Positions 17,189 through 27,741 of a stretch of DNA of 64,000 nt are shown here, piece after piece. The notes beneath the pieces are model-generated. The model was not told where the DNA came from. It ran no database searches and saw only the letters and a list, made by a program, of their open reading frames with translations. Each line of letters opens with the position of its first letter. Positions within the stretch are counted from its first letter, which is position 1. This stretch comes from Burkholderia cepacia ATCC 25416. Lineage in GTDB: Bacteria; Pseudomonadota; Gammaproteobacteria; Burkholderiales; Burkholderiaceae. The position numbers and the translations under genes were made by a program. Location: contig NZ_CP012981.1 of assembly GCF_001411495.1 (NCBI RefSeq), positions 1,240,001 through 1,304,000 on the forward strand. Direction: 5' to 3'.

Positions 17189-17850
17189 CCGCGCCGCTGA
17201 CCCCGCCGTTGACCCTTGCGTTGTCGAAGGGCCGGATTTTCGAGGAAACCCTGCCGTTGCTCGCCGCTGCCGGCGTGCAGGTGACGGAGGATCCGGAAAC
17301 GTCGCGCAAGCTGATCCTGCCGACGACGAACCCGGACCTGCGCGTGATCATCGTGCGCGCGAGCGACGTGCCGACCTATGTCGAATACGGCGCGGCCGAT
17401 TTCGGCGTGGCCGGCAAGGACGTGCTGGTCGAGCACGGCGGCTCGGGCCTGTACCAGCCGATCGACCTGAACATCGCGCGCTGCCGGATGTCGGTGGCCG
17501 TATCGGCCGGCTTCGATTACGCGAGCGCCGTGCGCCAGGGCGCGCGGCTGCGCGTCGCGACGAAGTACGTCGAAACGGCGCGCGAACACTTTGCCGCGAA
17601 GGGCGTGCACGTCGACCTGATCAAGCTGTACGGCTCGATGGAGCTCGCGCCGCTGGTGGGGCTGGCCGACGCGATCGTCGACCTCGTCAGCTCGGGCGGC
17701 ACGCTGAAGGCGAACAATCTGGTCGAGGTCGAGGAGATCATGGCGATCTCGTCGCGCCTCGTCGTGAACCAGGCTGCGCTGAAGTTGAAGCGCACGGCAC
17801 TCAAGCCGATCCTCGACGCGTTCGAACGCGCGTCGCAGAATGGCGGTTGA
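17185..17850 (+). CDS. hisG: ATP phosphoribosyltransferase, short form (HisG)
   Basis: This catalyses the first step of histidine synthesis, joining ATP and PRPP. At 221 residues it is the short form, which lacks the C-terminal regulatory domain and in this family needs the HisZ subunit for activity and feedback control. No hisZ is in this window. The motifs [16 protein letters not shown] and the PRPP-binding [15 protein letters not shown] are clear. It overlaps murA and precedes hisD by 24 bases, opening the his gene run. Confidence 0.97.
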   Translation: MTAPLTPPLTLALSKGRIFEETLPLLAAAGVQVTEDPETSRKLILPTTNPDLRVIIVRASDVPTYVEYGAADFGVAGKDVLVEHGGSGLYQPIDLNIARCRMSVAVSAGFDYASAVRQGARLRVATKYVETAREHFAAKGVHVDLIKLYGSMELAPLVGLADAIVDLVSSGGTLKANNLVEVEEIMAISSRLVVNQAALKLKRTALKPILDAFERASQNGG

Positions 17851-17874
17851 GCGCATCACCGTAACGGAACTCCC

Positions 17875-19191
17875 ATGTCCATCACCATCCGCAAGCTCGA
17901 TTCGACGAGCGAAGGCTTCGGCGCCGAGCTGCGCGCGCTGCTCGCATTCGAGGCAAGCGAAGACGCGGCGATCGAGCAATCGGTCGCGCAGATCCTCGCC
18001 GACGTGAAGTCGCGCGGCGACGCCGCGGTGCTCGAGTACACGAACCGCTTCGACCGGCTGAGCGCGAACAGCATCGCCGCGCTGGAGCTGCCGCAGGACG
18101 CGCTGCAGACGGCGCTCGACGGCCTAGCGCCGAAGGCGCGCGCGGCGCTGGAAGCGGCGGCTGCGCGGGTGCGCGCGTACCACGAGAAGCAGAAGATCGA
18201 GTGCGGCACGCATAGCTGGCAGTACACGGAAAGCGACGGTACGGTGCTCGGCCAGAAGGTCACGCCGCTCGACCGCGTCGGCCTGTACGTGCCGGGCGGC
18301 AAGGCCGCGTATCCGTCGTCGGTGCTGATGAACGCGATTCCCGCGCGCGTCGCGGGCGTCGGCGAGATCGTGATGGTCGTGCCGACGCCGGACGGCGTGA
18401 AGAACGACCTCGTGCTCGCCGCGGCGCTGCTCGGCGGCGTCGATCGCGTGTTCACGATCGGCGGCGCGCAGGCGGTCGGCGCGCTCGCGTACGGCACGGC
18501 GACGGTGCCGGCCGTCGACAAGATCTGCGGCCCCGGCAATGCGTACGTCGCGTCGGCGAAGCGCCGCGTGTTCGGCACGGTCGGCATCGACATGATCGCC
18601 GGGCCGTCGGAAATCCTCGTGCTATGCGACGGCACGACCGACCCGAACTGGGTCGCGATGGATCTCTTCTCGCAGGCCGAACACGACGAGCTCGCGCAGT
18701 CGATCCTGCTGTGTCCGGACGGTGCGTTCCTCGAGCGCGTCGAGAAGGCGATCAACGAGCTGCTGCCGTCGATGCCGCGCCAGGACGTGATCCGCGCGTC
18801 GCTCGAAGGCCGCGGCGCGCTGATCAAGGTGCGCGACATGGCCGAAGCCTGCCGGATCGCGAACGACATCGCGCCCGAGCACCTGGAAATTTCCGCGCTG
18901 GAGCCGCAGCAATGGGGCCAGCAGATCCGCCATGCGGGCGCGATCTTCCTCGGCCGCTACACGAGCGAGAGCCTCGGCGACTACTGCGCGGGCCCGAACC
19001 ACGTGCTGCCGACGTCGCGCACCGCGCGTTTCTCGTCGCCGCTCGGCGTGTACGACTTCATCAAGCGCTCGAGCCTGATCGAGGTCAGTGCCGAAGGCGC
19101 GCAGACGCTCGGCGAGATCGCGTCCGAACTCGCGTACGGCGAGGGGCTGCAGGCGCATGCGAAGAGCGCCGAATTCCGGATGAAGAACTGA
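17875..19191 (+). CDS. hisD: Histidinol dehydrogenase HisD
   Basis: This 438-residue zinc enzyme oxidises histidinol to histidine in two NAD-dependent steps. The signature region is [16 protein letters not shown] with [15 protein letters not shown] carrying the conserved Glu-His pair. [19 protein letters not shown] and [13 protein letters not shown] are also typical. It follows hisG closely. A 145-base gap without a gene separates it from hisC. Confidence 0.98.
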   Translation: MSITIRKLDSTSEGFGAELRALLAFEASEDAAIEQSVAQILADVKSRGDAAVLEYTNRFDRLSANSIAALELPQDALQTALDGLAPKARAALEAAAARVRAYHEKQKIECGTHSWQYTESDGTVLGQKVTPLDRVGLYVPGGKAAYPSSVLMNAIPARVAGVGEIVMVVPTPDGVKNDLVLAAALLGGVDRVFTIGGAQAVGALAYGTATVPAVDKICGPGNAYVASAKRRVFGTVGIDMIAGPSEILVLCDGTTDPNWVAMDLFSQAEHDELAQSILLCPDGAFLERVEKAINELLPSMPRQDVIRASLEGRGALIKVRDMAEACRIANDIAPEHLEISALEPQQWGQQIRHAGAIFLGRYTSESLGDYCAGPNHVLPTSRTARFSSPLGVYDFIKRSSLIEVSAEGAQTLGEIASELAYGEGLQAHAKSAEFRMKN

Positions 19192-19336
19192 GCGCACGCA
19201 GCGCGGGGCCGGGGCAGGCGCGGATGTGCCGCCCGGCCCGCACCCCGAAGGCCGGGGCTGGAGACACCAGTGCAGGGCGGCGGCCGCCGCCTTGCCGATC
19301 ATTTGACGCCGGCGCGACGCACGCCGGCTTGAGATC

Positions 19337-20410
19337 ATGACGACGCCACAAGACATCATTCGCCGCGACGTGCTCGCGATGACGAGCTATCCGGTGCCGG
19401 ACGCGAGCGGGTTCGTGAAGCTCGACGCGATGGAGAACCCGTACCCGCTGCCCGAACCGCTCGCCGCGGCGCTCGGCGAGCGTCTCGCGCAGGTCGCGCT
19501 GAATCGCTACCCGGCGCCGCGCCCGGCCGCGCTGATCGACAAGCTGCGCCACGCGATGGGCGTGCCGGCTGCCTGCGACGTGCTGCTCGGCAACGGCTCG
19601 GACGAAATCATCAGCATGATGTCGGTGGCCTGCGCGAAGCCGGGCGCGAAGGTGCTCGCGCCGGTGCCGGGGTTCGTGATGTACGAACTGTCCGCCAAGC
19701 TCGCGCAGCTCGAATTCGTCGGCGTGCCGCTGAAGGCCGACCTGACGCTCGACGTCGACGCGATGCTCGCGGCGATCGCCGAGCATCGTCCGGCGCTCGT
19801 CTATCTCGCCTATCCGAACAACCCGACCGGCACGCTGTACGACGATGCCGACATCGAACGGATCGTCGCCGCCGCGCGGCACAGCCTGATCGTGATCGAC
19901 GAGGCGTACCAGCCGTTCGCCGGGCGCTCGTGGCTGCCGCGCGCCGCCGAATTCGACAACGTCGTCGTGATGCGCACGGTGTCGAAGCTCGGCCTCGCGG
20001 GCATCCGCCTCGGTTATCTGGTCGGTTCGCCCGCATGGCTGACCGAATTCGACAAGGTGCGCCCGCCGTACAACATCAACGTGCTGACCCAGGCGACCGC
20101 CGATTTCCTGCTCGACCACCTCGGCGTACTCGACGCGCAGGCGGCCGATCTGCGGGCGGAACGCGCGCGTCTCGCGCAGGCCGTGGCCGCGCTGCCGGGC
20201 GCGACGGTGTTCCCGAGCGCCGGCAATTTCCTGCTGGTGCGGGTGCCGGACGCGGCCGCCGTGTTCGACGCGCTGCTCACCGAGCGGGTTTTGGTCAAAA
20301 ACGTGAGTAAAATGCATCCGTTGCTGGCTGAATGCGTGCGGCTCACCGTCGGTTCTCCCGACGAAAACGCGCGCCTGCTGGCCGCTTTGAAACTCGCGCT
20401 GCCCGGTTGA
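19337..20410 (+). CDS. hisC: Histidinol-phosphate aminotransferase HisC
   Basis: This is a 357-residue fold-type I PLP enzyme that converts imidazole acetol phosphate to histidinol phosphate. The PLP lysine is in [17 protein letters not shown]. The NPTG block ([15 protein letters not shown]) and the [10 protein letters not shown] aspartate/tyrosine region are as in the family. Its position between hisD and hisB confirms the role over other class II aminotransferases. Confidence 0.97.
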   Translation: MTTPQDIIRRDVLAMTSYPVPDASGFVKLDAMENPYPLPEPLAAALGERLAQVALNRYPAPRPAALIDKLRHAMGVPAACDVLLGNGSDEIISMMSVACAKPGAKVLAPVPGFVMYELSAKLAQLEFVGVPLKADLTLDVDAMLAAIAEHRPALVYLAYPNNPTGTLYDDADIERIVAAARHSLIVIDEAYQPFAGRSWLPRAAEFDNVVVMRTVSKLGLAGIRLGYLVGSPAWLTEFDKVRPPYNINVLTQATADFLLDHLGVLDAQAADLRAERARLAQAVAALPGATVFPSAGNFLLVRVPDAAAVFDALLTERVLVKNVSKMHPLLAECVRLTVGSPDENARLLAALKLALPG

Positions 20411-20475
20411 GCCTGCGGGCGCCGCGGCGCGAAACGATCAATCCCCATTTACATCGACTCAGTCAAGGAATTGCC

Positions 20476-21063
20476 ATGCGTGTGGCGGAAGTCGTTCGCA
20501 ATACCAGCGAAACGCAGATCCGTGTGAAGCTCAATCTCGACGGCACGGGCCAGCAGAAGCTGGCTACCGGCGTGCCGTTCCTCGACCATATGCTCGACCA
20601 GATCGCTCGACACGGTCTGGTCGATCTCGAGGTTGAAGCGCATGGCGATACGCATATCGACGACCACCACACGGTCGAGGATGTCGGCATCACGCTCGGG
20701 CAAGCCGTCGCGAAGGCGATCGGCGACCGCAAGGGCATCCGTCGCTACGGCCATTCGTACGTGCCGCTCGACGAGGCGCTGTCGCGCGTCGTGATCGACT
20801 TCTCCGGCCGGCCGGGCCTCGAATTCCACGTGCCGTTCACGCGTGCGCGGATCGGCACGTTCGACGTCGACCTGTCGATCGAGTTCTTCCGCGGTTTCGT
20901 GAACCACGCGGGCGTCACGCTGCACATCGACAACCTGCGCGGGATCAACGCGCACCATCAGCTCGAGACCGTGTTCAAGGCCTTCGGCCGTGCGCTGCGC
21001 GCGGCGGTGGAACTGGACGAGCGTGCGGCGGGGCAGATCCCGTCGACGAAGGGCAGCCTCTGA
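20476..21063 (+). CDS. hisB: Imidazoleglycerol-phosphate dehydratase HisB
   Basis: This is a 195-residue monofunctional dehydratase; the histidinol-phosphatase domain fused to it in enterobacteria is absent. The metal-binding histidine motifs [23 protein letters not shown] and GINAHHQLE are intact. The ATG at 20476 follows AAGGAATTGCC. It is followed by marC after 66 bases. A separate phosphatase must act elsewhere in the genome. Confidence 0.98.
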   Translation: MRVAEVVRNTSETQIRVKLNLDGTGQQKLATGVPFLDHMLDQIARHGLVDLEVEAHGDTHIDDHHTVEDVGITLGQAVAKAIGDRKGIRRYGHSYVPLDEALSRVVIDFSGRPGLEFHVPFTRARIGTFDVDLSIEFFRGFVNHAGVTLHIDNLRGINAHHQLETVFKAFGRALRAAVELDERAAGQIPSTKGSL

Positions 21064-21129
21064 ACCTGAACTGACCGGACGGAGCGTCAAGGACAACCTC
21101 ACGGCTTCGGCGCGCGGCGCCGGCTTGCG

Positions 21130-21750
21130 ATGGATCTGCTCAAATCGTTCATTTCGCTGCTGGCGCTGATCAACCCGATCGGTGCGGTGCCGTTCTTCCT
21201 GAGCCTGACGGCGCAGCAGACGGACATCGAGCGGCGGCGTACGATCCGGATCGCGTCGGTGTCGGTGTTCTGCGTGATGACGGTGACGGCGCTGCTCGGG
21301 CAGCAGATCATCGACTTCTTCGGCATTTCGGTCGGGTCGCTCGAGGTGGGCGGCGGGATCATCATGCTGCTGATGGCGATCAACATGCTGAACGCGCAGA
21401 TCGGCAACACGCGATCGACGCCGGAGGAGCGCCACGAGGCCGAGCTGAAGGACAACATCGCGGTCGTGCCGCTGGCGATTCCGCTGCTCACGGGCCCCGG
21501 CTCGATCAGCACGGTGATCATTTACGCGGCGAACTCGCGTCACTGGTATGAGCGGGCCGGACTGGTCGCGATCGGCGCGGCCCTGGCTTTTCTGTGTTTC
21601 GTCGCGATGCGGCTCGCCGAGCCGATCGCGAACTGGATCGGCCGCACGGGCATCAACATCGCCACGCGGCTGATGGGTCTGATGCTGTCGGCGCTGGCGG
21701 TGGAATTCATCGTCAATGGACTGAGGGCGCTACTGCCTGCACTGAGATGA
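21130..21750 (+). CDS. MarC family integral membrane protein
   Basis: This is a 206-residue protein with about six hydrophobic helices, of the MarC/YhgN family ([17 protein letters not shown] at the N-terminus, [15 protein letters not shown] in the middle). The family's function is not established; the old link with multiple antibiotic resistance was not borne out. It sits inside the his gene run and overlaps hisH (ATGA), so it is co-translated with the histidine genes without an obvious role in the pathway. Confidence 0.9.
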   Translation: MDLLKSFISLLALINPIGAVPFFLSLTAQQTDIERRRTIRIASVSVFCVMTVTALLGQQIIDFFGISVGSLEVGGGIIMLLMAINMLNAQIGNTRSTPEERHEAELKDNIAVVPLAIPLLTGPGSISTVIIYAANSRHWYERAGLVAIGAALAFLCFVAMRLAEPIANWIGRTGINIATRLMGLMLSALAVEFIVNGLRALLPALR

Positions 21751-22388
21751 AAACTTCGATTGCGATTGTGGATTATGGGATGGGCAACCTGCGCTCGGTC
21801 GCGCAGGCGCTCAAGAAGGCCGAACCGGCCGCCGACGTGGCGATCGTCGACACGCCGGCCGCGATCCGCGCGGCCGACCGTGTCGTGCTGCCCGGCCAGG
21901 GCGCGATGCCCGACTGCATGCGCTGCCTCGGCGAGTCGGGCTTGCAGGAGGCCGTGATCGAGGCCTCGCGCACGAAGCCGCTGCTCGGCGTGTGCGTCGG
22001 CGAGCAGATGCTGTTCGACTGGAGCGCGGAAGGCGACACGAAGGGCCTCGGCCTGTTGCCCGGCAAGGTCGTGCGTTTCGAACTCGACGGCCGCGTGCAG
22101 GACGACGGCTCGCGCTTCAAGGTGCCGCAGATGGGCTGGAACCGCGTGCACCAGTCGCAGCCGCATCCGCTGTGGGACGGCGTGCCCGACGACGCGTATT
22201 TCTACTTCGTGCACAGCTACTACGTGACGCCGGACAACCCGGCGCATACGGTCGGCGAAACGGCCTACGGCGCGCCGTTTACGTCCGCGGTCGCGCGGGA
22301 CAACCTCTTCGCGACCCAATTCCACCCCGAGAAAAGCGCGGAGGTCGGGTTGCGTCTGTATCGCAACTTCGTACACTGGAAACCGTGA
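21747..22388 (+). CDS. hisH: Imidazole glycerol phosphate synthase, glutaminase subunit HisH
   Basis: This class I glutamine amidotransferase (213 residues) delivers ammonia to HisF. The nucleophile cysteine is in [13 protein letters not shown], and the His-Glu pair is in [25 protein letters not shown] at the N-terminus is diagnostic. The ATG overlaps the marC stop. A 163-base gap containing a terminator-like hairpin separates it from hisA. Confidence 0.98.
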   Translation: MKTSIAIVDYGMGNLRSVAQALKKAEPAADVAIVDTPAAIRAADRVVLPGQGAMPDCMRCLGESGLQEAVIEASRTKPLLGVCVGEQMLFDWSAEGDTKGLGLLPGKVVRFELDGRVQDDGSRFKVPQMGWNRVHQSQPHPLWDGVPDDAYFYFVHSYYVTPDNPAHTVGETAYGAPFTSAVARDNLFATQFHPEKSAEVGLRLYRNFVHWKP

Positions 22389-22484
22389 ACGTCGCGTGCG
22401 TGCCACAGTCGGCGGGCCGCAGAGGCCCGTCTTACGGGGCTCGCGCGCCTAAGCGCCGAAAGAGTTGTACTAAACTAGCGAGAC

Positions 22485-22530
22485 GGCGCGGTACCGGATT
22501 GGCCGGTACGCGCCGGATTCTTTTCTTTTT
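22485..22530 (+). terminator. Terminator-like hairpin between hisH and hisA (possible attenuator)
   Basis: A stem of about 12 base pairs with one bulged G (GGCGCGGTACCGG with CCGGTACGCGCC, loop ATTGG, 22485-22514) is followed by a T-rich tract ending at 22530. It lies within the his run, 22 bases before hisA, so it could end or throttle transcription there. A TTGTAC-like box is visible just upstream at 22465, so a new promoter might also lie in this gap. Confidence 0.55.
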
Positions 22531-22551
22531 CCACGACGACACCCGATTGCT

Positions 22552-23307
22552 ATGTTGCTGATTCCGGCCATCGATCTCAAAGACGGTCAGTGTGTGCGCC
22601 TCAAACAGGGCGATATGGACCAGGCCACGATTTTCTCCGAGGACCCGGCGGCGATGGCCCGCAAGTGGGTCGATCTCGGCGCCCGGCGGCTCCATCTGGT
22701 CGACCTGAACGGCGCATTCGCCGGCAAGCCGAAGAATCTCGAGGCGATCGAAGCGATCCTCGACGAAGTCGGCGATGAAATCCCCGTACAGCTCGGCGGC
22801 GGCATCCGCAGCCTCGAGACGATCGAGAAGTATCTCGACGCGGGCCTGTCCTACGTGATCATCGGCACCGCGGCCGTGAAGGATCCGGGCTTCCTGCAGG
22901 ACGCGTGCACCGCGTTCGCGGGCAACATCATCGTCGGGCTGGACGCGAAGGACGGCAAGGTCGCGACCGACGGCTGGAGCAAGCTCACGGGCCACGAGGT
23001 GGTCGATCTCGCGAAGAAGTTCGAGGACTACGGCGTCGAATCGATTGTCTACACGGACATCGGCCGCGACGGGATGCTGCAGGGCATCAACATCGAGGCG
23101 ACCGTGAAGCTCGCGCAGGCGGTCGGCATCCCGGTGATTGCCAGCGGCGGCCTGTCGAACCTCACGGACATCGAGAACCTGTGCGAAGTGGAAGAGCACG
23201 GCGTCGAAGGCGTGATCTGCGGCCGTGCGATCTACTCCGGCGATCTCGATTTCGCGGCCGCGCAAAAGCGCGCGGACGAACTGAACGGCGAACTCGACAA
23301 CGCGTAA
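22552..23307 (+). CDS. hisA: ProFAR isomerase HisA
   Basis: This is a 251-residue TIM barrel that isomerises ProFAR to PRFAR. The first catalytic aspartate is in [15 protein letters not shown] and the second in [12 protein letters not shown]. Phosphate-binding loops GGIRS and ASGGLSNL are present. It resembles HisF but the DIGRDG block identifies HisA. It is followed by hisF after 108 bases that hold GC hairpins. Confidence 0.98.
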   Translation: MLLIPAIDLKDGQCVRLKQGDMDQATIFSEDPAAMARKWVDLGARRLHLVDLNGAFAGKPKNLEAIEAILDEVGDEIPVQLGGGIRSLETIEKYLDAGLSYVIIGTAAVKDPGFLQDACTAFAGNIIVGLDAKDGKVATDGWSKLTGHEVVDLAKKFEDYGVESIVYTDIGRDGMLQGINIEATVKLAQAVGIPVIASGGLSNLTDIENLCEVEEHGVEGVICGRAIYSGDLDFAAAQKRADELNGELDNA

Positions 23308-23415
23308 GCGCGCGGTTGTCCCGCTCGCCGGGGCTGCCAGCAGGCGGCCCCAACGGAAGCCTCGCGCGAGGCTTTCCGCAACCGGCCGTCCCATCGCGGC
23401 ATTTGGCGCAACATC

Positions 23416-24189
23416 ATGGCTCTAGCTAAACGCATCATCCCCTGCCTGGACGTGACTGCCGGGCGTGTCGTCAAGGGCGTCAACTTCGTCGAACTGCGCG
23501 ATGCCGGCGACCCCGTCGAGATCGCCCGCCGGTACGACGACCAGGGCGCCGACGAACTGACGTTCCTCGACATCACCGCGACGTCCGACCAGCGCGACCT
23601 GATCCTGCCGATCATCGAAGCCGTCGCGTCGCAGGTCTTCATTCCGCTGACCGTCGGCGGCGGCGTGCGCGCCGTCGAGGACGTGCGGCGCCTGCTGAAC
23701 GCGGGCGCGGACAAGGTCAGCATGAATTCGTCGGCGGTCGCGAACCCGCAGCTCGTGCGCGACGCGGCCGACAAGTACGGCTCGCAGTGCATCGTCGTCG
23801 CGATCGACGCGAAGCGCGTGTCGGCCGACGGCGAGACGCCGCGCTGGGAAGTCTTCACGCACGGCGGCCGCAAGAACACGGGCCTCGACGCGATCGAATG
23901 GGCGCGCAAGATGGCCGAGCTCGGCGCGGGCGAGATCCTGCTCACGAGCATGGATCGCGACGGCACCAAGTCGGGCTTCGACCTCGCGCTCACGCGCGGC
24001 GTGTCGGACGCGGTGCCGGTGCCGGTGATCGCGTCGGGCGGTGTCGGCTCGCTGCAGCACCTGGCCGACGGCATCAAGGACGGCCGCGCCGATGCGGTGC
24101 TGGCCGCGAGCATCTTCCACTACGGCGAGCACACGGTCGGCGAGGCGAAGCGCTTCATGGCCGACCAGGGCATCCCGGTGAGGCTGTGA
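23416..24189 (+). CDS. hisF: Imidazole glycerol phosphate synthase, cyclase subunit HisF
   Basis: This is a 257-residue TIM barrel that uses ammonia from HisH to form imidazole glycerol phosphate and AICAR. The N-terminal [18 protein letters not shown] holds the catalytic Asp, and the second lies in [25 protein letters not shown] and [12 protein letters not shown] are family blocks. The TGATG junction with hisI indicates coupled translation. Confidence 0.98.
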   Translation: MALAKRIIPCLDVTAGRVVKGVNFVELRDAGDPVEIARRYDDQGADELTFLDITATSDQRDLILPIIEAVASQVFIPLTVGGGVRAVEDVRRLLNAGADKVSMNSSAVANPQLVRDAADKYGSQCIVVAIDAKRVSADGETPRWEVFTHGGRKNTGLDAIEWARKMAELGAGEILLTSMDRDGTKSGFDLALTRGVSDAVPVPVIASGGVGSLQHLADGIKDGRADAVLAASIFHYGEHTVGEAKRFMADQGIPVRL

Positions 24190-24605
24190 TGAATACGGAA
24201 ACGAATGCATTGCCCGCGTGGCTCGACAAGGTCCGCTGGGACGACAACGGCCTCGTGCCGGTGATCGCGCAGGAGGCGTCGACGAACGACGTGCTGATGT
24301 TCGCGTGGATGAACCGCGAGGCGCTGGCGAAGACGATCGAGACGCAGCGCGCGGTCTATTATTCGCGTTCGCGCAAGCGCCTGTGGTTCAAGGGCGAGGA
24401 GTCGGGCCACGTGCAGCACGTGTACGAAGTGCGGCTCGACTGCGACGAGGACGTCGTGCTGCTGAAGGTCGAGCAGGTGTCGGGCATCGCGTGCCACACC
24501 GGCCGGCATTCGTGCTTCTTCCAGAAATTCGAAGGCACCGTCGACAGCGGCGACTGGGTCGCGGTCGAACCGGTGCTGAAAGATCCCGAACACATCTACA
24601 AATGA
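24189..24605 (+). CDS. hisI: Phosphoribosyl-AMP cyclohydrolase HisI
   Basis: This is a 138-residue zinc enzyme that opens the purine ring of phosphoribosyl-AMP. The metal-binding cysteines are in [13 protein letters not shown] and [26 protein letters not shown] and [18 protein letters not shown] are standard. Unlike the fused E. coli HisIE, this is a stand-alone cyclohydrolase followed by a separate hisE, overlapping by four bases. Confidence 0.97.
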   Translation: MNTETNALPAWLDKVRWDDNGLVPVIAQEASTNDVLMFAWMNREALAKTIETQRAVYYSRSRKRLWFKGEESGHVQHVYEVRLDCDEDVVLLKVEQVSGIACHTGRHSCFFQKFEGTVDSGDWVAVEPVLKDPEHIYK

Positions 24606-24967
24606 CGCAATCGACCGAAGACACGCTGCTGCGCCTCGCGGCCGTGATCGATAGCCGCAAGGGCGGCGACCCCGATCAATCGTACGTATCGCGCCTGTTC
24701 CACAAGGGCGACGACGCGGTGCTGAAGAAGATCGGCGAAGAGGCGACGGAAGTCGTGCTGGCCGCGAAGGACGTGCGCCAGGGCGGCGCGCCGACCGCGC
24801 TGGTCGGCGAGGTGGCCGACCTGTGGTTCCACTGCCTCGTGATGCTGTCGCATTTCGACCTGAGCCCGGCCGACGTGATCGCCGAGCTCGAGCGCCGCGA
24901 AGGGCTGTCGGGGATCGAGGAGAAGGCCCTGCGCAAGCGTCGCGAGCGTGAGGAAAACGGCGGGTGA
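24602..24967 (+). CDS. hisE: Phosphoribosyl-ATP pyrophosphatase HisE
   Basis: This is a 121-residue all-helical MazG-like enzyme that converts PR-ATP to PR-AMP, the second step of the pathway. The motif [16 protein letters not shown] carries the metal-binding glutamates and the second helix [13 protein letters not shown] completes the site. It overlaps hisI and closes the histidine gene run. The basic tail [11 protein letters not shown] is long for the family. Confidence 0.96.
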   Translation: MTQSTEDTLLRLAAVIDSRKGGDPDQSYVSRLFHKGDDAVLKKIGEEATEVVLAAKDVRQGGAPTALVGEVADLWFHCLVMLSHFDLSPADVIAELERREGLSGIEEKALRKRREREENGG

Positions 24968-25036
24968 CAGACCCTTGTCGCGGGATGGCCACAGTGCGGT
25001 AAGCTGTAAGAATTGTCATCTAACGGGGGTAGCATC

Positions 25037-25429
25037 ATGACCGATACGCCAAGTCAGTTTCCGCCGCCGTCGGTGCCGGGGGCCGCGGACGCCGAACGCC
25101 TGAACGGGCTGCGCACGTTGACTCACGTGCTCTACGGCCTCTATGCGTTTCATTGGCTCACGGGCGGCGTCACGGGCATCATCGCGATCATCATCAACTA
25201 CGTGAAGCGCGACGATGTGGCCGGCACGCCGTATGCCGCCCACTTCGAGTGGCAGATCCGCACGTTCTGGCGCGCGCTGATCGCGTACGTGATCGGGTTC
25301 GCGCTGATGTTCGTGGTGATCGGATTCGCAGTGATGTTTGTCACGTGGATTTGGACGCTGTACCGTATCATCAAGGGTTGGCTGTACCTGAACGACAACA
25401 AGCCGCTCGATCCGCAGGCCTGGTTCTGA
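25037..25429 (+). CDS. DUF4870-like small membrane protein
   Basis: This 130-residue protein has an N-terminal proline-rich cytosolic stretch and three to four hydrophobic segments (VLYGLYAFHWLTGGVTGIIA, IAYVIGFALMFVVIGFAVMF). It ends WLYLNDNKPLDPQAWF, typical of the DUF4870 group. GGGGGTAGC precedes the ATG. Its function is unknown. The position between hisE and hinT is in line with a long co-transcribed run rather than a histidine role. Confidence 0.85.
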   Translation: MTDTPSQFPPPSVPGAADAERLNGLRTLTHVLYGLYAFHWLTGGVTGIIAIIINYVKRDDVAGTPYAAHFEWQIRTFWRALIAYVIGFALMFVVIGFAVMFVTWIWTLYRIIKGWLYLNDNKPLDPQAWF

Positions 25430-25460
25430 CCGGCCGCGTTCGGGCGTCTGCAGGAGCAAC

Positions 25461-25826
25461 ATGAGTCACGATCCGAATTGCCTGTTCTGCAAGATCGCGG
25501 CAGGCGAGATCCCGAGCACGAAGGTGCACGAGGATGACGAATTCGTCGCGTTCCGCGACATCCGCCCGGCGGCCGAGACGCACGTGCTCGTGATTCCGCG
25601 CCAGCACCTGCCGACGCTGTCGGCGGCGAGCGAGGCCGATGCGCCGATGCTCGGCCGGCTGATGCTGCTCGTCTCGCGTCTCGCCGGCCAGCTCGGCGTC
25701 GCCTATACGGGCGGCGAAACGGGTTTCCGTACGGTGATCAATACAGGCCCGGGCGGCGGGCAGGAGGTCTACCACCTGCACGCGCATATCCTGGCCGGCC
25801 CGCGCCCCTGGCAGCGGATGGGTTGA
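25461..25826 (+). CDS. HIT family nucleotide hydrolase (HinT-like)
   Basis: This is a 121-residue histidine-triad protein. CLFCKIAAGEIPS opens it and the catalytic HxHxH triad is in VYHLHAHILAG. HinT proteins hydrolyse purine nucleoside phosphoramidates and AMP-lysine. Length and motif spacing are normal. AGGAGCAAC precedes the ATG. It lies between a DUF4870-like gene and tatA, as in other beta-proteobacteria. Confidence 0.95.
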   Translation: MSHDPNCLFCKIAAGEIPSTKVHEDDEFVAFRDIRPAAETHVLVIPRQHLPTLSAASEADAPMLGRLMLLVSRLAGQLGVAYTGGETGFRTVINTGPGGGQEVYHLHAHILAGPRPWQRMG

Positions 25827-25919
25827 CGGCGCGGGGCGTTTCCCCGCATCGATAGTCGAAGCCGGCACGTTGCCGGCGATTTGCGCCGCGTAGCGGCGTG
25901 GTTGAGGAGAGGTTTCATC

Positions 25920-26150
25920 ATGGGTGGATTGAGCATTTGGCACTGGCTGATCGTGCTGCTGATCGTCGCGCTGGTTTTCGGTACGAAGAAGCTGCGCAAT
26001 ATCGGCAACGATCTCGGCAGCGCCGTGAAGGGTTTCAAGGACGGCATGAAGGACGGTGAGGCACCGGCTGACGCGCAGCAACTGCCGCGCTCGGGCTCGG
26101 TCGACGTCAACGCGAAGGAAACGACGCGTTCCGATTCGAACAAGGCGTAA
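25920..26150 (+). CDS. tatA: Twin-arginine translocase subunit TatA
   Basis: TatA polymerises to form the pore of the twin-arginine pathway for folded proteins. The single membrane helix is [20 protein letters not shown], followed by the amphipathic helix [15 protein letters not shown] and a short polar tail (76 residues in all). GAGGAGAGG before the ATG at 25920 decides the start over an upstream in-frame one. tatB follows after 26 bases. Confidence 0.96.
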   Translation: MGGLSIWHWLIVLLIVALVFGTKKLRNIGNDLGSAVKGFKDGMKDGEAPADAQQLPRSGSVDVNAKETTRSDSNKA

Positions 26151-26176
26151 CGCCGGCACGCTGACAGGCATTCGCG

Positions 26177-26707
26177 ATGCTGGATCTCGGTCTTTCGAAG
26201 ATGGCGCTGATCGGCGTCGTCGCGCTCGTGGTGCTCGGCCCCGAGCGCCTGCCGCGCGTCGCGCGTACGGCAGGCGCATTGTTCGGCCGCGCGCAGCGGT
26301 ACATCAACGACGTGAAGGCCGAGGTCTCGCGCGAAATCGAACTCGACGCGCTGCGGACGATGAAGACCGATTTCGAATCGGCTGCGCGCAATGTCGAGAC
26401 GACGATTCACGACAACCTGCGCGAGCACGAAAAGGAACTGAACGACACGTGGCATTCCGCGGTTGGCGGCCTTGACGAAGCGTCGGGCAGCACCGGGTCC
26501 CATGAGTCCGACACGCCCGCGGCGCCGTCGTGGCGCGGCAGTACGGCCGCGCTCGCGCCCAAGCGCCGCAACTGGCGCGTCAAGCAGGCGGCTGCGCCTG
26601 CCTGGTACAAGCGCGCGACCACCCGCCGCACGCACGTGCAGTCGGGCGCCGCGCGCGTCGCGCGCCACCAGCCGGCCAGCCTGCGCCGGCCGACGCGCTT
26701 CTTCTGA
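26177..26707 (+). CDS. tatB: Twin-arginine translocase subunit TatB
   Basis: This 176-residue protein binds TatC and receives the twin-arginine signal peptide. The N-terminus MLDLGLSKMALIGVVALVVL and the LGPERLPRVARTAG turn are diagnostic. A long amphipathic helix follows, then a basic, low-complexity tail rich in Arg and Ala. It lies between tatA and tatC. Confidence 0.95.
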   Translation: MLDLGLSKMALIGVVALVVLGPERLPRVARTAGALFGRAQRYINDVKAEVSREIELDALRTMKTDFESAARNVETTIHDNLREHEKELNDTWHSAVGGLDEASGSTGSHESDTPAAPSWRGSTAALAPKRRNWRVKQAAAPAWYKRATTRRTHVQSGAARVARHQPASLRRPTRFF

Positions 26708-26748
26708 GCCGAGCGCATGCTCGCTCGTCAATCCTACCGAGGGCCGGT

Positions 26749-27537
26749 GTGAGCGACCCCCAGCAGAACCCGGGCGACGCCCCGGAAGAAACTTTCATTT
26801 CCCATCTCGTCGAGCTTCGCGATCGCATCATTCGCGCGGGGGCGGCCGTGATCGTCGTGTTCCTCGGGCTCGTCTACTGGGCGCCCGACATCTTCCGGCT
26901 GCTTGCGCGGCCGTTGATGGAGAACCTGCCGAAGGACGGCAAGATGATCGTCACCGACGTCACCGGCTCGTTCTTCGTGCCGATGAAGGTCACGATGCTC
27001 GTCGCACTGGTGATCGCGCTGCCGATCGTGCTGTACCAGATCTGGGCGTTCGTCGCGCCGGGGCTGTACCAGCACGAGAAAAAGCTCGTCGCGCCGCTCG
27101 TCGGCAGCAGCTACTTCCTGTTCCTGTGCGGGATGGCATTCGCGTACTTCCTCGTGTTCCCGACGATCTTCCGTGTGATGGCGCACTACAACGCGCCGCT
27201 CGGGGCGGAAATGACCACCGACATCGACAACTACCTGAGCTTCGTGCTCGGGATGTTCATCGCGTTCGGGGTCACGTTCGAGGTGCCGATCGTCGTCGTG
27301 CTGCTCGTCCGGATGGGCGTGCTGTCGCTGAAGAAGCTCAAGGAGATGCGGCCGTACGTGATCGTCGGCGCGTTCATCGTCGCGGCGGTCGTCACGCCGC
27401 CGGACGTATTCTCGCAACTGATGCTCGCGTTGCCGCTCATCGTGCTGTTCGAGATCGGGCTGCTGGCCGCGCGGTTCTTCGTGCCGAAGAAGCCGGCCGA
27501 GGAAGGCGAGGCGGGGAACGGCGAAGCCGCCAGCTGA
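26749..27537 (+). CDS. tatC: Twin-arginine translocase subunit TatC
   Basis: This 262-residue polytopic protein has six helices and is the receptor core of the Tat system. The N-terminal FISHLVELRDRIIRAG is the signal-peptide binding region, and later family blocks are FVAPGLYQHEKKL and VVTPPDVFSQLMLALPL. The GTG start follows GAGGGCCG. It ends the long bolA-his-tat run and is followed by a strong terminator. Confidence 0.96.
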   Translation: MSDPQQNPGDAPEETFISHLVELRDRIIRAGAAVIVVFLGLVYWAPDIFRLLARPLMENLPKDGKMIVTDVTGSFFVPMKVTMLVALVIALPIVLYQIWAFVAPGLYQHEKKLVAPLVGSSYFLFLCGMAFAYFLVFPTIFRVMAHYNAPLGAEMTTDIDNYLSFVLGMFIAFGVTFEVPIVVVLLVRMGVLSLKKLKEMRPYVIVGAFIVAAVVTPPDVFSQLMLALPLIVLFEIGLLAARFFVPKKPAEEGEAGNGEAAS

Positions 27538-27668
27538 TGGCGGCGCGCCGGGCGATGCACGGCAGGCGGGTTTCCGGCCAGGCCTGAGCGGCCGGGTGGT
27601 GTCGCTTGGCCGGATCGCGTGCGGCGAGGCCGCCATCCCGGAAAGAAGGTCTTTCGATGCAAAGCAAA

Positions 27669-27695
27669 AGGGCAGCCATGCGGCTGCCCTTTTTC
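27669..27695 (+). terminator. Rho-independent terminator after tatC
   Basis: A nine-base-pair stem, AGGGCAGCC with GGCTGCCCT and loop ATGC, is followed by TTTTT. It lies between convergent tatC (plus) and the DegS-like gene (minus). On the opposite strand it reads out into a T-rich stretch as well, so it may stop transcription in both directions. Confidence 0.9.
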
Positions 27696-27741
27696 GTTTC
27701 CGGTGGAGTTCGGCACGCGGCTGCGCGCCGCCCGCCCGACG

